Assembly: GCA_036272735.1 (NCBI GenBank)
Contig: DATAYF010000258.1
Span: forward strand, 1-7,546
DNA length: 7,546 bases
Source of the DNA: DATAYF01 sp036272735
Lineage (GTDB): Bacteria > Chloroflexota > Ktedonobacteria > Ktedonobacterales > Ktedonobacteraceae
Direction: 5' to 3'
Both the position numbers and the translations under genes were made by a program. The notes under the pieces are model-generated. The model was not told where the DNA came from and did not search any database. It was given only the letters and a program-made list of their open reading frames with translations. This document shows, piece after piece, positions 5,986-7,546 of the stretch (positions are counted from its first letter, which is position 1; each line of letters begins with the position of its first letter).

Positions 5986-6870
5986 CTATTTCTTCTCTCC
6001 AGACGGATTCGATGGCAGTCCTGGATGGAGAAACGCGTTTGCGCTGTTGTCGAAATCAGTGGATAAACTGAGTCCTAACCAGCGCTCCGTCTCATCGAGT
6101 TTTGCCTGATCGACACTCCGCGCGATCTGAATCGCGTCTGTGCCCAGCAGCAATCGTAGTGGTGGCTGCTCCTCATCCACAATGCTCAGTATCGCCTGAG
6201 CGCCTTTGTCTGGATCACCCGGCTCACTGCCAGCCCGGTTGTGATAATCGATGAAGGCCTGAATAGTGCTCTGATAATCCTCGCCCGGTTGCGTGTAAGA
6301 CATAGAGGAACCGGCCCAATCGGTGCGGAAACCACCTGGCTCAATCAAGGTCACTTTGATACCAAGTGGTGTAATCTCTCGCAACAGGACTTCAGAGAAG
6401 CCCTCAATCGCCCATTTTGAGGTCTGATAAGGGCCCAGTCCTGCAGTACCCGAACGGCCTCCAATCGAGGAAATCTGGAGAAAGTGGCCGGATCGTTGCT
6501 TACGCAGAATTGGGAGCGCAGCTCGCGTCACGTTAATCACACCCCAGAGATTTGTCTCTATCTGAGCGTGCCAGTCTTCCTCGCTGAGCTCCTCGATAGA
6601 TCCCACATTCGCGTATCCAGCGTTATTGACCACAATATCAAGCCTGCCAAAAGCCTCAACGGCAGTCGCCACTGCCGCACGAGCCTGCTCCGGACGAGTG
6701 ACATCCAGGGCGATGGCACGCACCTGCTCCCTATATTTTTCTACCAGGTCTCCCAATTGTTCAGGTTTACGTGCTGTGGCAACCAACTGATCTCCATTGG
6801 CCAATACAGCTTTGGCAAGACTGCGTCCCAGCCCCCGTGAGCTTCCCGTAATCAACCAAACTTTAGACAT
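5986..6870 (-). CDS. Short-chain dehydrogenase/reductase (classical SDR)
   Basis: A 294-residue cytosolic NAD(P)-dependent oxidoreductase with a Rossmann fold. Motifs are the cofactor-binding TGSSRGLG at 8-15, Asp56 in LDVT, NNAG at 82-85, the catalytic Asn107 in TNLWG, Ser134/Ser135 in QISS, and Tyr148 with Lys152 (YQTSK). The catalytic tetrad is complete. Arg34 after the second strand (ATARK) suggests NADP(H) preference. PGGFRTDW (178-185) and the C-terminal stretch LLLGTDAIQIA (240-250) are typical of the larger classical SDRs of about 280-295 residues found in environmental bacteria; the substrate is unknown. The ATG at 6870 has AAAGGA (plus-strand 6878-6883) 7 nt upstream. The frame stays open to 7017, but those 49 codons lack a ribosome site and family similarity. 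The gene leads the ABM gene by 31 bp. Confidence 0.92.
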   Translation of the reverse strand: MSKVWLITGSSRGLGRSLAKAVLANGDQLVATARKPEQLGDLVEKYREQVRAIALDVTRPEQARAAVATAVEAFGRLDIVVNNAGYANVGSIEELSEEDWHAQIETNLWGVINVTRAALPILRKQRSGHFLQISSIGGRSGTAGLGPYQTSKWAIEGFSEVLLREITPLGIKVTLIEPGGFRTDWAGSSMSYTQPGEDYQSTIQAFIDYHNRAGSEPGDPDKGAQAILSIVDEEQPPLRLLLGTDAIQIARSVDQAKLDETERWLGLSLSTDFDNSANAFLHPGLPSNPSGEKK

Positions 6871-6975
6871 GTATGTATCCTTTCTTAAACCATCCGTGGA
6901 GAAACGAATGATTGTTTTAACTTGTATCAGGAAGTATTTTAGCTCTGAGGAATGATTGGAACCAGGAGTGTAGTT

Positions 6976-6981
6976 ATCATA
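6976..6981 (-). promoter_or_regulatory. Candidate -10 box for the SDR-ABM operon
   Basis: TATGAT on the minus strand lies about 106 nt before the SDR start. No convincing -35 box sits 17 nt upstream of it. A second weaker candidate is TAAAAT nearer the gene (around 6937-6942). The region must hold the operon promoter, but the exact site is uncertain. Confidence 0.2.
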
Positions 6982-7142
6982 TGTGTGAAAGTAACCGGCT
7001 AGAGAGGAGTGTGGCAAACCGTTGTGTCATGGCCTCTTATGCAACCTGGTGTAAAGCACACGGCGATGAACTCAAAAAAGCCACCGGTCTGGCACAATCG
7101 CTCGCGGCACACGGGTTAGAAATTGCTGTGAACGGCCTCTGA
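6981..7142 (+). CDS. Possible small protein or gene remnant (53 aa)
   Basis: An open frame of 53 codons starts at ATG 6981, with a shorter start at ATG 7029 that would give 37 residues. The part after 7029 has coding-like codon use and an amphipathic helical look (GDELKKATGLAQSLAAHGLE), ending AVNGL. AGGAG at 6964-6968 is 12 nt before the first ATG, which is long for a Shine-Dalgarno sequence. I do not recognise the family. It could be a small protein divergent from the SDR gene, the surviving end of a decayed gene, or chance. A weak terminator-like hairpin follows at 7188-7210. Confidence 0.3.
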   Translation: MCESNRLERSVANRCVMASYATWCKAHGDELKKATGLAQSLAAHGLEIAVNGL

Positions 7143-7187
7143 GGTGTAGAGAAACGAAAATGCACGTTTAGGAGAAAATGACCTTAG

Positions 7188-7210
7188 CAGAAGTCGAACT
7201 TCTGGGTTTT
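7188..7210 (+). terminator. Short terminator-like hairpin
   Basis: CAGAAGT (7188-7194) and ACTTCTG (7198-7204) form a perfect 7-bp stem with a 3-nt loop, followed by GGTTTT. The stem is short and AT-rich, and the T run is only four bases and offset by two G residues. It is a weak terminator at best, suitably placed after the small frame ending at 7142. Confidence 0.35.
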
Positions 7211-7295
7211 AGAGAGCATTAGCAGAAATAAAACAGGTAAATTGGTTGGGTTTATTTGAACATTTACCCATATCCTGGCACTCCTGGTCTACGGT

Positions 7296-7464
7296 ATGCT
7301 GTAAATCCCAAAATTCAGTGGCTCATGCTCAGGTTTGGTGGTGGCCAGCTTATCGGCATGGGTTCCCGAAGATTCGTGCTCACGAGATAAGCGAGAATGA
7401 CTCATCAACTCACAGATTCACCCAACCTGGGCAATGAGCCAGTTTAATGTTGGGATTTACACAT
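7296..7464. repeat. Nested inverted-repeat element (MITE-like or structured RNA)
   Basis: The arms at about 7301-7338 and 7421-7460 are imperfect reverse complements, matching at about 33 of 40 aligned positions with two single-base gaps. The outer 11 bases are perfect (GTAAATCCCAA / TTGGGATTTAC), and TGGCTCAT / ATGAGCCA is another perfect block. Inside, GCTTATC (7348-7354) pairs with GATAAGC (7386-7392), and TCGTG (7374-7378) is followed by CACGA (7381-7385). Short GGTA sequences flank both sides (7293-7296 and 7465-7468). I see no protein-coding gene here. The form fits a miniature inverted-repeat transposable element or a long folded RNA. Confidence 0.55.
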
Positions 7465-7546
7465 GGTAAAGCACATATTCCCTTTTTGGTGTACTCTTGC
7501 AATGAAGAGATTATTTGTGACAATAAAAATATGGCACGCTGGACAG

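Larger units (their letters stand above)
7143..7546. other. Right-end non-coding region
   Basis: Apart from the terminator-like hairpin and the inverted-repeat element, this stretch holds no gene I can support. It has a 9-base direct repeat TTAGCAGAA (7184-7192 and 7219-7227). It also has an additional inverted pair GGTAAAT (7236-7242) / ATTTACC (7262-7268), whose GTAAAT core recurs at the outer tip of the element at 7301. An ATG at 7531 near the window edge (MARWT) could begin another gene, but there is no ribosome site before it. Confidence 0.4.

Noticed and set aside
6871..7017. N-terminal extension of the SDR by 49 codons.
   Set aside because: The Rossmann fold begins directly after the ATG at 6870, which has its own ribosome site. 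The extension lacks one and overlaps the likely promoter.
7184..7227. Direct repeat TTAGCAGAA as a possible CRISPR or operator.
   Set aside because: There are only two 9-base copies with no further periodicity, which could easily be chance.
7246..7437. Plus-strand frame of 63 codons.
   Set aside because: It lies over the nested inverted repeat, has no ribosome site, and its composition is not protein-like.

Overview
The window looks like a bacterial chromosome segment of moderate GC content. The best guess for its source is Chloroflexota, possibly a Ktedonobacteria-type genome. That guess rests on the style of the IS6-like transposase remnant and of the ECF transporter genes, not on a marker gene, so it is an inference.

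Layout. Positions 1-242 hold no convincing gene but contain a strong intrinsic terminator (87-118), which probably ends a transcript entering from the left, followed by several compact hairpins. Positions 243-1109 are a decayed IS6-family insertion sequence with 13-bp perfect terminal inverted repeats. Its minus-strand transposase is broken by at least four frameshifts and has lost its first catalytic Asp. After a regulatory gap (1110-1350) comes a complete plus-strand energy-coupling factor (ECF) transporter operon: a putative substrate-binding S component (1351-2106), the ATPases EcfA1 (2088-2975) and EcfA2 (2956-4143), and the transmembrane coupling protein EcfT (4256-5284). The first three genes overlap by about 20 bp each, so they are probably translationally coupled. 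The four products would form one importer: EcfA1/EcfA2 hydrolyse ATP, EcfT passes the motion to the membrane, and the S protein captures a small substrate, probably a vitamin or metal-type micronutrient whose identity the sequence does not reveal.

Positions 5285-5618 are non-coding and end in a 21-bp-stem hairpin between convergent transcription units. Two minus-strand genes follow: a classical short-chain dehydrogenase/reductase (5986-6870) and, 31 bp downstream, an antibiotic-biosynthesis-monooxygenase-fold (ABM) protein (5619-5954). They form a likely two-gene redox operon. Right of that is a possible small ORF or gene remnant (6981-7142), a short terminator-like hairpin, and a nested inverted-repeat element of about 170 bp (7296-7464) resembling a miniature transposable element or a structured RNA.

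The most unusual points are an apparent tandem internal duplication in EcfT (an extra module of about 76 residues), a low-complexity C-terminal tail of about 110 residues on EcfA2, an S component that I cannot assign to a substrate, and the structured non-coding elements at 68-230, 5557-5615 and 7296-7464. I found no CRISPR array, tRNA or rRNA.
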